Shown: in pieces, positions 22,313-30,170 of the stretch
Position numbering within the stretch: position 1 is the first letter of the stretch
Layout: every line of letters starts with the position of its first letter
Assembly: GCA_051867615.1 (NCBI GenBank)
Contig: JBJDYU010000060.1
Coordinates: 1-30,532, forward strand
Reading direction: 5' to 3'
Length of the DNA stretch: 30,532 bases
Source: RGIG5472 sp051867615
Lineage (GTDB): Bacteria > Bacillota > Clostridia > Oscillospirales > Oscillospiraceae
Translations under genes and position numbers: made by a program
Notes under the pieces: model-generated
What the model saw: the letters and a program-made list of their open reading frames with translations, nothing else
The model's database searches: none
What the model was told of the DNA's origin: nothing

Positions 22313-24445
22313 TCAGAGATCCTCCGCAGACCACGGGCAGTAGTCCGCACAGTAGTCGGGGTACGCCGACATAAAGGCCGAAAGTCCGTCCGTCAGCTCC
22401 CGCCGCTGCGCACTGTCCAGCCGGCTGAGCTGCCCGCGCACCTCCTCCAGCGGCTTTGTTACAAGGCATCGGAGGATGTGCCAGTCGTGGGTCGTTCCTG
22501 AGGTCAGGAAATACAGCTCCGTAAGCTGCTGTGCCGTCGCCTCCTCCGGGGAGACGGGAAGCTGTACGTCGGACCCGCCCGTGTTAAAGCCCATGATGTG
22601 CCAGTCGCCGTCCGGGCCCTTTGCCGCGCAGACCTCCATCCCCCAGCCGTAATAGCCCGCGTAGGGCCCGCTGCCAGGCGGCTCAGCCGTGCCGGAGCCT
22701 GCCTGCCAGGCATCGATCTGATCTTCGCTCAGCTTCAGATACAGGCCCATGCCGAAGCAGAAGTTGGGGTTCTCCTCGCCGTAATAGGCGTCAAAGACGC
22801 TTACGGCGTTCACCTGCGCGTCCTGCGCCCGCTGCGGATACCAGCCTGGACGGTCCAAAATGCCCTGCGCGAACTGCTCCGCGAGCTTTCGGGCGACGGT
22901 TTCATAGTCCGTTTCCGTGCCGCTGACCGTGCAGACGGCGGTCTCATACGCAAATTCCGCCGCCTCCGCGTACCGCATGAATTCCGTAAACAGCTCTGAG
23001 AAATGCCCGGTAGAAACTTCCCCCGGAGTGTGGGGCGTTGCCAGCAGGACCCTCCGCGCTCCGTTTTCCTCCAGCTCCAGGCGGTTCTCCCCGGAAAAAA
23101 CGGTGACGGCATACTGCTCGTTGGCAAAGCGGAAGGTATACTCGCTTTCCGCCCCGGTCTCCGCTCCGGCGTCCTCCGCCGCAGTCCAGTCAAACCGGCT
23201 CAGCAGAATGTATCCGGGCGTGCTGTCCCGGGAAAAGTACCGTTCCGGCGTGCAGAGATAAATGTCGCTGCGCCCGCCCGCGTCGGACGCCGTCAGCGTG
23301 TAGCTGCCCGGAGACTGCCAGCTTTCGTCATAGCTCAGCTCACCGACGAAGATGCCGTTGACGGTCTCCTGCATATCCGCCGTGACATCGCTGATCACAG
23401 CGGTATCGTCTGCGGGAGGCGTTTCCCCCTTTTTGGCCCCGGTGAAGGTGCAGCCCGCGGCGACGGCGGCGATCAGGAGGACCGCGATCAGCGTGCAGAC
23501 GGCCATCCTCGGCTTTCGGACGATCAGCGAGATGCGTTCCCGGATACTTCTGCCGCTGCCTGTCATGGTGGTGGCGGTGTGCAGCAGGGCGGGACGCTTT
23601 TCACAGGTCAGGCGGAGCAGCGTCCGCCCGTACGCCGCCCGCTCGCCCTCGCCGAGGCGGCGGATCGTGGCCTCGTCGCAGGCCAGCTCCGCGTCGTTCC
23701 GGGAAAGGACCGCCGCGTACCAGACAAGGGGATTGTACCAGTGTAGGGCGAGGCACACGCCCCGCAAAACCGCCCAGAGATTGTCCCTGTGGCGGTAATG
23801 GGTGAGCTCATGCTCCACGGCGTGGCGCAGGACCTGCGCATCGTTCACTGCCTCGCCCGTCACATAGACGGCGGGACGAAGCAGGCCGAACAGGCAGGGC
23901 GTCTCAATCGCATCGCTGAGATAGACCGGCAATGCGCGCCTTTCCGTGATGAGCGGCCTGCAGTCCTTTCGCAGCCTGACGGCGAGGCGCAGGTTGGAAG
24001 CGAGGAAGCAAAGCCCCATAAGAGCGGCGCCGCAGAGCCAGACGAGCCTGAGAAGCTCCGCCACCGAAGGCCCGCCGCTCCTTTTTTCCGCGATATCCCG
24101 CTCCACCGTCTCAGCGTACTCGTCGGGAGACAGCTTTTCGATCTGGACGCCCTGTGCGGCGTATTCCCGGTAGACCTCCGCGTAGGCGGCGCTGTAGCTC
24201 ATGCGGGGAAGCGTAGACTGCGCAAGATCGGAGACATAGCGGACCTCCCCGGCAGCGGCGGCTTTCTGCGTCAGATTTTCGATGCTCAGTGCGGTGCCGC
24301 CGAAGGAAACGGGAACCAGCAGACGCAGCAGGACCAGCGCCCACAGGGCGTATTGCAGCCGCAGGCTGATCCTGCCCTTCAGGAAAAAGCGCAGCAGCGC
24401 CACAACGGCGATCAGCACAGAGGAGGAGACGATCCACTCAACCAT
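22313..24445 (-). CDS. BlaR1/MecR1-type M56 membrane metalloprotease with a novel C-terminal sensor region
   Basis: 710 residues. N-terminal membrane helices (about 5-20, 30-48, 130-155) surround the zinc-protease core, with the catalytic motif H212-E-L-T-H216 and the downstream NDAELACDEA carrying the third zinc ligand. A fourth helix at about 310-330 (MAVCTLIAVLLIAAVAAGC) leads to a large outer domain (about 335-710). This does not carry the penicillin-binding SxxK/KTG pattern of true BlaR1, so it is unlikely to sense beta-lactams; it has Glu/Asp/Tyr-rich segments instead. When activated, such proteases cleave the partner repressor. Its start overlaps the BlaI-like gene by 8 bases. Confidence 0.9.
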   Translation of the reverse strand: MVEWIVSSSVLIAVVALLRFFLKGRISLRLQYALWALVLLRLLVPVSFGGTALSIENLTQKAAAAGEVRYVSDLAQSTLPRMSYSAAYAEVYREYAAQGVQIEKLSPDEYAETVERDIAEKRSGGPSVAELLRLVWLCGAALMGLCFLASNLRLAVRLRKDCRPLITERRALPVYLSDAIETPCLFGLLRPAVYVTGEAVNDAQVLRHAVEHELTHYRHRDNLWAVLRGVCLALHWYNPLVWYAAVLSRNDAELACDEATIRRLGEGERAAYGRTLLRLTCEKRPALLHTATTMTGSGRSIRERISLIVRKPRMAVCTLIAVLLIAAVAAGCTFTGAKKGETPPADDTAVISDVTADMQETVNGIFVGELSYDESWQSPGSYTLTASDAGGRSDIYLCTPERYFSRDSTPGYILLSRFDWTAAEDAGAETGAESEYTFRFANEQYAVTVFSGENRLELEENGARRVLLATPHTPGEVSTGHFSELFTEFMRYAEAAEFAYETAVCTVSGTETDYETVARKLAEQFAQGILDRPGWYPQRAQDAQVNAVSVFDAYYGEENPNFCFGMGLYLKLSEDQIDAWQAGSGTAEPPGSGPYAGYYGWGMEVCAAKGPDGDWHIMGFNTGGSDVQLPVSPEEATAQQLTELYFLTSGTTHDWHILRCLVTKPLEEVRGQLSRLDSAQRRELTDGLSAFMSAYPDYCADYCPWSAEDL

Positions 24446-24830
24446 CCGCGCCGCCTCCCTCCAGGTCTTTCAGCATGGCGTACAGCTGGTCGATCTCCGA
24501 CTGGGGCAGGGCCTGCTTTTTGGTCAGCGAGCTGACCATCAGGCTGAGGCTTCCCTTGTATACCCGGCTGAGGAAGTCCTCTGTTTCGTGCAGCGCCGCG
24601 TCCTCGCGGCGCACGAGCGGGCGGAAGGTTTTCTTTCCGCCCTCGCTGTCCCCGGCGACGGCGCCCTTGGCCTCCAGCCGGGAGAGCAGCGTCAGCGTCG
24701 TGGACCGGCTCCATCCGGCCTTTTCCTCCAGACATTGCGTCACTTCCCGCCCCGTTCTGGGCGATTGCTCCCACAGGCACTCCATGACGCTCCATTCGGC
24801 TGCGGTCAGATTGATATTTTCATCGGACAT
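24438..24830 (-). CDS. BlaI/MecI/CopY-family transcriptional repressor
   Basis: 130 residues. N-terminal winged helix (LTAAEWSVMECLWEQSPRTGREVTQCLEEKAGWSRSTTLTLLSRLEAKGAV, residues about 8-60), then a helical dimerisation tail ending SEIDQLYAMLKDLEGG. ATG 24830 is chosen because AAAGGAG lies nine bases upstream and it begins the conserved SDEN/LTAAEW segment; upstream translation would run through the promoter. It binds its own promoter (two TACA-type boxes) and is presumably inactivated by the M56 protease encoded next. Target genes beyond this pair are not visible. Confidence 0.93.
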   Translation of the reverse strand: MSDENINLTAAEWSVMECLWEQSPRTGREVTQCLEEKAGWSRSTTLTLLSRLEAKGAVAGDSEGGKKTFRPLVRREDAALHETEDFLSRVYKGSLSLMVSSLTKKQALPQSEIDQLYAMLKDLEGGGADG

Positions 24831-24851
24831 GGCACAGCACTCCTTTCTGTC

Positions 24852-24895
24852 TACATCTGTAATCAAAACATAGCACATCTGTCTACATTTGTCAA
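24852..24895 (-). promoter_or_regulatory. blaI-blaR1 promoter with BlaI-type operators
   Basis: Minus-strand -35 TTGACA (24895-24890), 17 bases, -10 TATGTT (24872-24867). A perfect BlaI/MecI-type box TACATCTGTA (24852-24861) covers the predicted start site, and a second, one-mismatch box (TACATTTGTC, 24884-24893) overlaps the -35. CACATCTGTC (24875-24884) is a weaker third match in the spacer. Confidence 0.82.
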
Positions 24896-24955
24896 CAGGA
24901 TTTCGGAGTTTTTTGCCAGCCGCCGCGGCGGGAGAAAACAGGCGCAGGCAAACGC

Positions 24956-24988
24956 AAAGGGCGGACGACTCTCGCCGCCCGCCCTTTT
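24956..24988. terminator. Possible terminator downstream of the tetR gene
   Basis: AAAGGGCGG (24956-24964) pairs with CCGCCCTTT (24979-24987). The T-run is on the plus strand; on the minus strand, where the TetR transcript would arrive, only GCGTTTG follows, so efficiency is uncertain. Confidence 0.4.
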
Positions 24989-25072
24989 GTACAGGCCTGG
25001 GTTTCATTTGCGTCCCTGCGGACGGTGGCGGAAGGCTTTCCGGAAGGCCGTCCGCCCGGTGCGCCTGCCGCC

Positions 25073-25648
25073 TTATGTGGCCGGCTCCGCCGCCTGCGGG
25101 GCGGGGGGATGGGCCTGATAAAACTGCGCCAGATTGTGGGAGATCTCCGCCACCATGGACAATACCTCCAGCGCGCCGTGCCGCTCATGCTTCACATAGG
25201 CCCGGTAGGAGCCCTGGATCATGTAGCTCAGCAGCACCTCCGTGTGCAGGTCCTCCGCGAGGCGGGGGTTCTGCTGATAGAAGTGGGCCTTGATTTTGGC
25301 TTCGATCTTGTCGGGGAGGATGGCCTCGCGTCCGCCGGAAAAGACGGTCTCAATGACCTCCAGGTGCGGCTCGCAGGCGTCGATCAGCGCCCGGACAAAG
25401 CGGGCGGGATCGTCCAGCACCGACTCGTGGAGGGAGAGGGTGCGAAGGCTCTCCTCCAGTACCTCGTCCTCCACCTGGTCGGACAGGTCGTAGATGTCCC
25501 GGTAGTGGAGGTAAAAGGTGGCCTTGTTGATGTGGGCCAGCTCCGCCAGCTCCTTCACCGTGATCTTTTCCAGCGGCTTTTTGACCCGGAGAGCCAAAAA
25601 AGCGTTCCGGATGCTGGCGCGGGTCCGTTTCGTTCTCAGATCGCTCAT
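25073..25648 (-). CDS. TetR-family transcriptional regulator
   Basis: 191 residues. The N-terminal TetR helix-turn-helix includes KITVKELAELAHINKATFYLHY (the usual ITVxELAxxAGVSxxTFYxHF pattern). The helical ligand domain (about 70-191) contains many Glu/His. It ends in a Pro/Ala-rich tail PPAPQAAEPAT. ATG 25648 follows GGAGGG by five bases; a longer frame would add 27 residues running into the promoter region. It is divergent from the lipid operon starting at 25896, and repeats in between look like its operators. The ligand is unknown; a fatty acyl or lipid ligand is a guess from context. Confidence 0.92.
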   Translation of the reverse strand: MSDLRTKRTRASIRNAFLALRVKKPLEKITVKELAELAHINKATFYLHYRDIYDLSDQVEDEVLEESLRTLSLHESVLDDPARFVRALIDACEPHLEVIETVFSGGREAILPDKIEAKIKAHFYQQNPRLAEDLHTEVLLSYMIQGSYRAYVKHERHGALEVLSMVAEISHNLAQFYQAHPPAPQAAEPAT

Positions 25649-25695
25649 GACAACCCTCCGAAAATCCCCGATAAGCTTGACGTTTCCTGAAAAAT

Positions 25696-25788
25696 GTTGT
25701 ATAAACAACTGTTGGGTGGAAAAGCACATGGAAAAGCCACCCCTGTTTTTGTATAATCAATTATAGACGAAAAAGCGACGGAAGTCAA
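25696..25788. promoter_or_regulatory. tetR promoter with repeated operator-like sites and a possible opposing promoter
   Basis: Minus promoter: TTGACT (25788-25783), 17 bases, TATAAT (25765-25760). A possible plus promoter shares the same palindrome: TGGAAA (25729-25734), 17 bases, TATAAT (25752-25757). TTGTATAA-W-CAA-Y-T occurs twice, at 25697-25710 and 25749-25762; the first is part of the palindrome GTTGT-ATAA-ACAAC. These are good TetR operator candidates that would control both directions. Confidence 0.6.
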
Positions 25789-25895
25789 TTACTCTCCCGG
25801 CATATTGCGGCCTGCTTTCGGATAAGCTGGGAGAGAGGGGCGGGGACAGACCCTGTTCGCCGCAAGACCGAAGATGTGATCTTGGAGGGGGACGC

Positions 25896-26402
25896 ATGGG
25901 GTTTTGGAACTGCATCTTGTATCTGCTGACGCTGGCGATCCTGTCGCATATCATCGGAGAGGAGCTGCCCCGGCGTTGGTTTGACCCGGACAAGTGGCCC
26001 TTTACCAGCTTCTCCTGGGAAAAGGAGGGGCGTTTTTATGAAAAGCTGGGCATCCGCTGGTGGAAGGATCGGGTGCCGGACGTGAGCCGCCTGGACCCGA
26101 AGATGCGGCGCAAGCAGCTCTCCGCCGTCCGCGGCAGGGAGGATCTGCTGGCCCTGCTGCGGGAGACCTGTGTGGCGGAGACGGTGCATATGGCGCTGAT
26201 GCTGCTGGCGCTGCCGCTGCTGTGGATCTGGCCCGGCGTGGGAGGCGTATGCGTTTTTTTGGTGGACGTTCTGCTGGGAAACCTGCCATTCTGGCTGATC
26301 CAGCGCTACAACCGCCCGCGCCTGAAGGCGCTGCTGAACGGTCGTCGCCGACGGGAAAGGATAAAGGAAGCGAGCAATGAAGATTCTGATTCTCACCTGT
26401 AA
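25896..26402 (+). CDS. CrtO-like glycolipid acyltransferase (glycosyl-4,4'-diaponeurosporenoate acyltransferase family)
   Basis: 168 residues. N-terminal helix (6-22), a loop with the conserved WFDPDKWPFTSFSWEKEGRFYEKLGIRWWKDRVPD, then two helices (about 98-135) and a basic tail. The loop is the signature of the CrtO family, which acylates the sugar of staphyloxanthin; no carotenoid genes are nearby, so the acceptor here is more likely a glycolipid. GGAGGGGG precedes ATG 25896. The gene overlaps the next by 26 bases in a different frame, so their translation is coupled. Confidence 0.8.
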   Translation: MGFWNCILYLLTLAILSHIIGEELPRRWFDPDKWPFTSFSWEKEGRFYEKLGIRWWKDRVPDVSRLDPKMRRKQLSAVRGREDLLALLRETCVAETVHMALMLLALPLLWIWPGVGGVCVFLVDVLLGNLPFWLIQRYNRPRLKALLNGRRRRERIKEASNEDSDSHL

Positions 26403-27555
26403 TACAGGGGAGGGACACAACTCCACCGCCGCCGCCATACAGGAGGAGTTCCTGCGGCGCGGCGTCGCGTGCGAGACGGCGGACGCGCTGGCGTTCCTCT
26501 CGCCGCGCATCAGCAGCCTTGTCTGCGGCGCTCATGTGATGATCTACCGCAAGGTCCCGCAGGTGTTCTCCGCCGGTTACCGGATGGAGGAGAAGCACGT
26601 GAGCAAGCGGCTGTTTCATATGCTTTTCAGTGAAACGGACGAGCTGGAGGCCTATATCCGCCGGGGGCAGTTCGACGCGGTGATCTGCGCCCATGTGTTC
26701 CCGGGGCTGATGATGACGAACCTGCGCCGGACGGGCCGGCTCACAATTCCTCAGTTTTTTGTGGCCACGGACTATACCTGCTCGCCCGGCACGGGGCAGA
26801 TGCTGATGGACGCCTGGTTCATCCCCCAGCAGGAGCTGACGGAGGAGTTCGCCTCCTGCGGCATCCCCAGGGAGCGTATCGTGGTCAGCGGCATCCCGGT
26901 GAGGAGCTGCTTTTTGCAGCGAGAAGACCGGGGAGAGGCCCGGCGGGCGCTGGGCCTGCCGGAGGAGGGGCGCATGGCGCTGCTCTGCTGCGGCTCCATG
27001 GGCTGCGGCCCTATGCAGAAGCTGGCGGCCGATCTCTCGGCGGAGCTGCCGGAGGATGCGTTCCTCACGGTGGTCTGCGGCACCAACGAGCGGCTGCGTG
27101 AGGCGCTGGAGGAGCGCGGTCTGGCCCGCGTCTTCGTGGTGGGCTTCACCCGGGAGATGGAGCGGTATATGGACGCGGCGGATTTGTATCTCACCAAGGC
27201 CGGCGGGCTCAGCACCACGGAGGCGCTGATGAAGGGCCTGCCGCTGCTGTATGTGGACGCGGTGGGCGGCTGCGAGACGCGCAACCGGGACTTCATGCTG
27301 CTCCACGGCTTCGCCCTGGGGGCGGAGAGCAACCGGGAGCTGCCGGCTCTCGCGGCGGACTGCCTGCGCCATCCGGAAAAGCTGGAGGAGACCATCCGCC
27401 GCCGGGAGGGGGCGTTCTGCCGCCGCGCCGCGTCGGAGGTGGCGGAGACGGTGCGCGGCTGCGTGTTGCACCCGGATGAGCTGATGGAAGACGAGACGGC
27501 TGCGGAAAAGAAGCACGGCAGAGTGCGGCGCTGGAGGGCCGGAATGAAGCTATGA
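26377..27555 (+). CDS. Diacylglycerol glycosyltransferase (MGDG synthase/UgtP-like, GT28)
   Basis: 392 residues, GT-B fold. The N-terminal domain starts MKILILTCNTGEGHNSTA, the MGDG-synthase GEGH signature, with the acceptor-side helix region (60-100). FVATDYTCSPG (about 128-138) is also typical. The C-terminal nucleotide-sugar domain has LLCCGSMGCG, VVCGTNERL and TKAGGLSTTEALMKGLPLLYVD, the usual sugar-nucleotide motif. It transfers glucose or galactose from a UDP-sugar to diacylglycerol on the inner membrane face. The last 30 residues are a Lys/Arg-rich tail. Start GAAGATTCTG context after AAAGGAAG; stop and next start overlap as ATGA. Confidence 0.9.
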   Translation: MKILILTCNTGEGHNSTAAAIQEEFLRRGVACETADALAFLSPRISSLVCGAHVMIYRKVPQVFSAGYRMEEKHVSKRLFHMLFSETDELEAYIRRGQFDAVICAHVFPGLMMTNLRRTGRLTIPQFFVATDYTCSPGTGQMLMDAWFIPQQELTEEFASCGIPRERIVVSGIPVRSCFLQREDRGEARRALGLPEEGRMALLCCGSMGCGPMQKLAADLSAELPEDAFLTVVCGTNERLREALEERGLARVFVVGFTREMERYMDAADLYLTKAGGLSTTEALMKGLPLLYVDAVGGCETRNRDFMLLHGFALGAESNRELPALAADCLRHPEKLEETIRRREGAFCRRAASEVAETVRGCVLHPDELMEDETAAEKKHGRVRRWRAGMKL

Positions 27556-28499
27556 GAAAACGGATCCTGCCCCGGGCGGAAAGACGAGAAAACAGGCCGG
27601 CAATGCCGGCTCTGCCGGAGCGGCGGCTGCTGCTTCTGGTGAATCCCGTGGCCGGAAAGCGCCAGGGGGAAAAGCATCTTGCGGCCATCGTGCGGGGCCT
27701 GATGGAGCATGGCTGGCAAGCCACAGTACTTGTCACCGGCTGCGCCGGAGAGGCTGCGGAGCTGGCGGAGCATTATGGCGGCGCGTTTGAGCGGGTGGTC
27801 TGCGTCGGCGGCGACGGTACGCTGAACGAGACCGCCACCGGTCTGCTGCGGGCGGGGCTTTCGGTGCCGCTGGGCTATCTCCCGGCGGGCAGCACCAACG
27901 ACCTGGCGGAGTTTCTGCGCCTGCCTGCGGAGCTGCCCGAGGCTGTGGAAAAGGCCGCGCTGGGCGAACCCAGACCGGTGGACGTGGGCTGCTTCAACGA
28001 GCGGTATTTCCTCAACATCGCGGAGTTCGGCGCCTTTTCCTGGCTGCCCTACACCACGCCGCAATACTTGAAAAATGTTTTCGGCTACTATGCCTACATC
28101 CTCGACGGGGTGAAGGACCTGGGCAAGCTCCGCAGTGACCGCCTGCGCCTGACGGCGGGAGAGCGCGTGCTGGAGGGGGACTTCATCTTCGGCGCGGTGT
28201 GCAGCGCCACCAACATGGGCGGCGTGTTCGACCTGCCGGAGGGGGCGGTGCAGCCGGACGACGGCAGCTTCGAGGTGCTGCTGATCCGCTCGCCCACCTC
28301 GGCTCTGGCGCTGCAGGAGGTCATCACCGCCCTGCGCAGCCGGGACTATGCCGATCCCCATATCGAGTTCTTCCGGGCCAGTTCCCTCACGGTGGAGACC
28401 GATACGCCCTTCGACTGGGCGGTGGATGGGGAGCGTGCCTCACCGGGCAGATGGCTGCGGATCGAAAACCTGCCCCGCCGCCTGCCGCTTATCTATTGA
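27552..28499 (+). CDS. Diacylglycerol kinase-family lipid kinase (DgkB/YegS type)
   Basis: 315 residues. LLLVNPVAGKRQGE (about 27-40) is the N-terminal family motif, CVGGDGTLNE (about 85-95) the catalytic GGDGT loop, and GYLPAGSTNDLAEFL (about 110-124) the second nucleotide motif. The C-terminal beta domain runs to the end and includes FDWAVDGE. It phosphorylates diacylglycerol or a related lipid using ATP. The ATG at 27552 overlaps the glycosyltransferase stop; an internal ATG at 27603 would drop a basic 17-residue extension. In this operon it could return diacylglycerol released from glycolipid turnover to phosphatidate. A strong terminator follows. Confidence 0.92.
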   Translation: MRKRILPRAERRENRPAMPALPERRLLLLVNPVAGKRQGEKHLAAIVRGLMEHGWQATVLVTGCAGEAAELAEHYGGAFERVVCVGGDGTLNETATGLLRAGLSVPLGYLPAGSTNDLAEFLRLPAELPEAVEKAALGEPRPVDVGCFNERYFLNIAEFGAFSWLPYTTPQYLKNVFGYYAYILDGVKDLGKLRSDRLRLTAGERVLEGDFIFGAVCSATNMGGVFDLPEGAVQPDDGSFEVLLIRSPTSALALQEVITALRSRDYADPHIEFFRASSLTVETDTPFDWAVDGERASPGRWLRIENLPRRLPLIY

Positions 28500-28504
28500 A
28501 TCGA

Positions 28505-28540
28505 AGCGCCCCGCGAAGCCGTTCGCGGGGCGCTGTTTTT
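28505..28540 (+). terminator. Terminator of the lipid operon
   Basis: A 13-bp perfect stem (28505-28517 with 28522-28534), GCCG loop, then GTTTTTG. Confidence 0.92.
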
Positions 28541-28566
28541 GCCTGCAAAAAAGTAGCGGAAAAGAA

Positions 28567-28624
28567 TTTTATTAAAATCAAATTTTCATATTGACATTAA
28601 TAAAATGAAATATTATCTTTGACA
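28567..28624 (+). promoter_or_regulatory. AT-rich promoter/operator region of the DUF2089 operon
   Basis: A consensus -35 TTGACA (28592-28597) lies between the arms of a perfect 10-base inverted repeat, ATTTTATTAA (28567-28576) and TTAATAAAAT (28598-28607). A second TTGACA sits at 28619-28624. The -10 is unclear: TATTAT (28612-28617) is 14 bases from the first -35. The inverted repeat would let a dimeric repressor cover the -35. Confidence 0.5.
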
Positions 28625-28647
28625 AAACGAAAGAAGGAGGGATGCCT

Positions 28648-28947
28648 ATGCCGGTGGAAACGGTGCCGAACTGGATGACGGGACTGGAGGAGGAGGACGT
28701 GGCCTTCATCCGCCGCTTTCTGCTCTGCTCCGGCTCGCTGAAGGAGGTGGCGGCGGAGTACGGCGTGTCCTATCCTACGGTGCGCCTGCGGCTGGACCGG
28801 CTGATCCAGAAGATCCGTCTCAGCGAGGAGGCGGAGGCGGAGCCGTATGTGGCGCTGGTGAAGCGCCTCGCGGTGAATGAGAAGCTGGATCTGGAGACGG
28901 CGAAGCTCCTGATCCGGGAATACCGGAAAACGAAGAAAGAGGTGTGA
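28648..28947 (+). CDS. DUF2089-family helix-turn-helix protein
   Basis: 99 residues. The core EEDVAFIRRFLLCSGSLKEVAAEYGVSYPTVRLRLDRLIQKI is the DUF2089 helix-turn-helix, which resembles sigma region 4. The N-terminal zinc ribbon found in many DUF2089 proteins is absent, so this is a short version. ATG 28648 is chosen because GGAGG sits seven bases upstream; ATG 28642 is too close to it. The next gene, a small membrane protein, starts three bases after the stop. A likely DNA-binding regulator that controls its own promoter; the membrane partner may sequester it. Confidence 0.85.
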   Translation: MPVETVPNWMTGLEEEDVAFIRRFLLCSGSLKEVAAEYGVSYPTVRLRLDRLIQKIRLSEEAEAEPYVALVKRLAVNEKLDLETAKLLIREYRKTKKEV

Positions 28948-28950
28948 GAT

Positions 28951-29259
28951 ATGGCGATTCTGCCGACGATCCTGCTGCTCGGCGCGGTCATCGCGCTGCA
29001 GTGCTTCCTGTCCCGGCTTGTGAGCCCCATTCCCGGGCTGATTTTGCCGGGTCTTATGGAGCTGTATGCCCTTATCTGCGGACTGAACGTGCTGCTGGCC
29101 GGCGTGGGCACGCTGGGGGAGATCGCGCTGGCCGCGCTGGTGACGGTGCTGACGGCGAGCGCTCCCGCTCTGGCGCTGCTGGGACTGTACTACGCGCTGC
29201 GGGGCAAATACCGCCGCCAGCGGCAGATGGAGAAGATGGACATTCAGGACCTGCACTGA
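28951..29259 (+). CDS. Small membrane protein coupled to the DUF2089 gene
   Basis: 102 residues with three hydrophobic segments (about 3-22, 25-48 and 52-80, rich in Leu/Ala), then a basic-acidic tail YRRQRQMEKMDIQDLH facing the cytosol. I do not recognise a family beyond the small proteins commonly encoded next to DUF2089. The start has AGAGGTG upstream. The linkage suggests a membrane partner that modulates the DUF2089 protein, but this is inference. Confidence 0.75.
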   Translation: MAILPTILLLGAVIALQCFLSRLVSPIPGLILPGLMELYALICGLNVLLAGVGTLGEIALAALVTVLTASAPALALLGLYYALRGKYRRQRQMEKMDIQDLH

Positions 29260-29327
29260 AAAGCGGGCGATGTTGCGTTTGGTTGCGGAAACGCCGCGCC
29301 GCTGTGCTGGCGTGCCGCGCCCGGTTT

Positions 29328-29336
29328 TGCTATACT
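29328..29336 (+). promoter_or_regulatory. Extended -10 promoter of the XRE regulator gene
   Basis: TGC followed by TATACT (29331-29336). The -35 region (29308-29313, TGGCGT) is poor; the extended -10 would compensate. Confidence 0.5.
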
Positions 29337-29366
29337 TGGGACGAGAAAACGCAAGGAGGAACGCAC

Positions 29367-30011
29367 ATGACCTTTTCAGAAAAACTGCTGCGACTGCGCC
29401 GTCAGGCGGGCCTGAGCCAGGAGGAGCTGGCGGAGCGGCTGCAGGTCTCCCGTCAGGCCATCTCCCGCTGGGAGCTGGGGACGGCCCTGCCGGACGCGCC
29501 CAATCTGCTGGCGCTGAGTAAGCTCTTTGCCGTCTCCACGGACTATCTCCTGCGGGAGGAGTGGGAGAGCGACCGGGCCGCGGATGGGGCCTCCGCAAAG
29601 CCGGAGCAGACGGAGGAAGAGAAGGACCGCATCCGCCAGGCGGTGCTGCTGGGGATACTGGGCGTCTCCGCCATGGGGACGGTCCTCGCCGCCGCGCTCT
29701 GGTGGGTGCTGCAGGTCGATTGGGCGGTGCTGCTGGCGCTGGCGCTCCATGTGGCCTGCGCCGGGGGCTTTGAGGCCGCCTTCCGCTGCCTGGGAGCGTC
29801 CGACGCCGGGGCGCTGCGTTACCGGCGGAAATTCTACCGCATTTTTGTCTGGCTCGCCGCCTTTTTCCCGCTGCAGCTGTTCTCGTCCCGCGTTCTCGGC
29901 CTCCTCTGGCCCCGCGCCCACAGCGCTCTGCTGGAGCCGGTTCTGGGTCTGGCGCTGTACCTGCTGCTGTGTCTCACGGTGTGCTGGTGCTTCCGGGAGC
30001 GGAAGGCATAA
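29367..30011 (+). CDS. XRE-type regulator with C-terminal membrane domain
   Basis: 214 residues. The N-terminal Cro/C1 helix-turn-helix is SEKLLRLRRQAGLSQEELAERLQVSRQAISRWE (about 3-38). A linker (70-95) with EEEKDRIRQ leads to about four membrane helices: roughly 92-112, 118-138, 150-175 and 188-205. This is the common Firmicute layout of a membrane-tethered one-component regulator. ATG 29367 follows AAGGAGG; the open frame upstream is not HTH-like. The signal and targets are unknown, but it is separate from the DUF2089 operon. Confidence 0.9.
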   Translation: MTFSEKLLRLRRQAGLSQEELAERLQVSRQAISRWELGTALPDAPNLLALSKLFAVSTDYLLREEWESDRAADGASAKPEQTEEEKDRIRQAVLLGILGVSAMGTVLAAALWWVLQVDWAVLLALALHVACAGGFEAAFRCLGASDAGALRYRRKFYRIFVWLAAFFPLQLFSSRVLGLLWPRAHSALLEPVLGLALYLLLCLTVCWCFRERKA

Positions 30012-30063
30012 CCGCTCCGTATGAAAAACAAACGCCGGACGAGGCGGACGTTCATAAGACAGT

Positions 30064-30097
30064 AACAACCACAGCAGTTTGTACTGCTGTGGTTGTT
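30064..30097. terminator. Possible terminator after the XRE gene
   Basis: A perfect 15-bp stem (30064-30078 with 30083-30097), TTGT loop, followed by CTTGTATTC; the T-run is weak on both strands. Confidence 0.6.
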
Positions 30098-30170
30098 CTT
30101 GTATTCTCTCCCGTTGCCTGATAATATGGAACCGAACAGACCTACTAATCGGAAGTTGACGAGGACTAAT

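Noticed and set aside
29367..30011. XRE gene as phage repressor
   Set aside because: No phage genes nearby and the C-terminal part is a multi-helix membrane domain.
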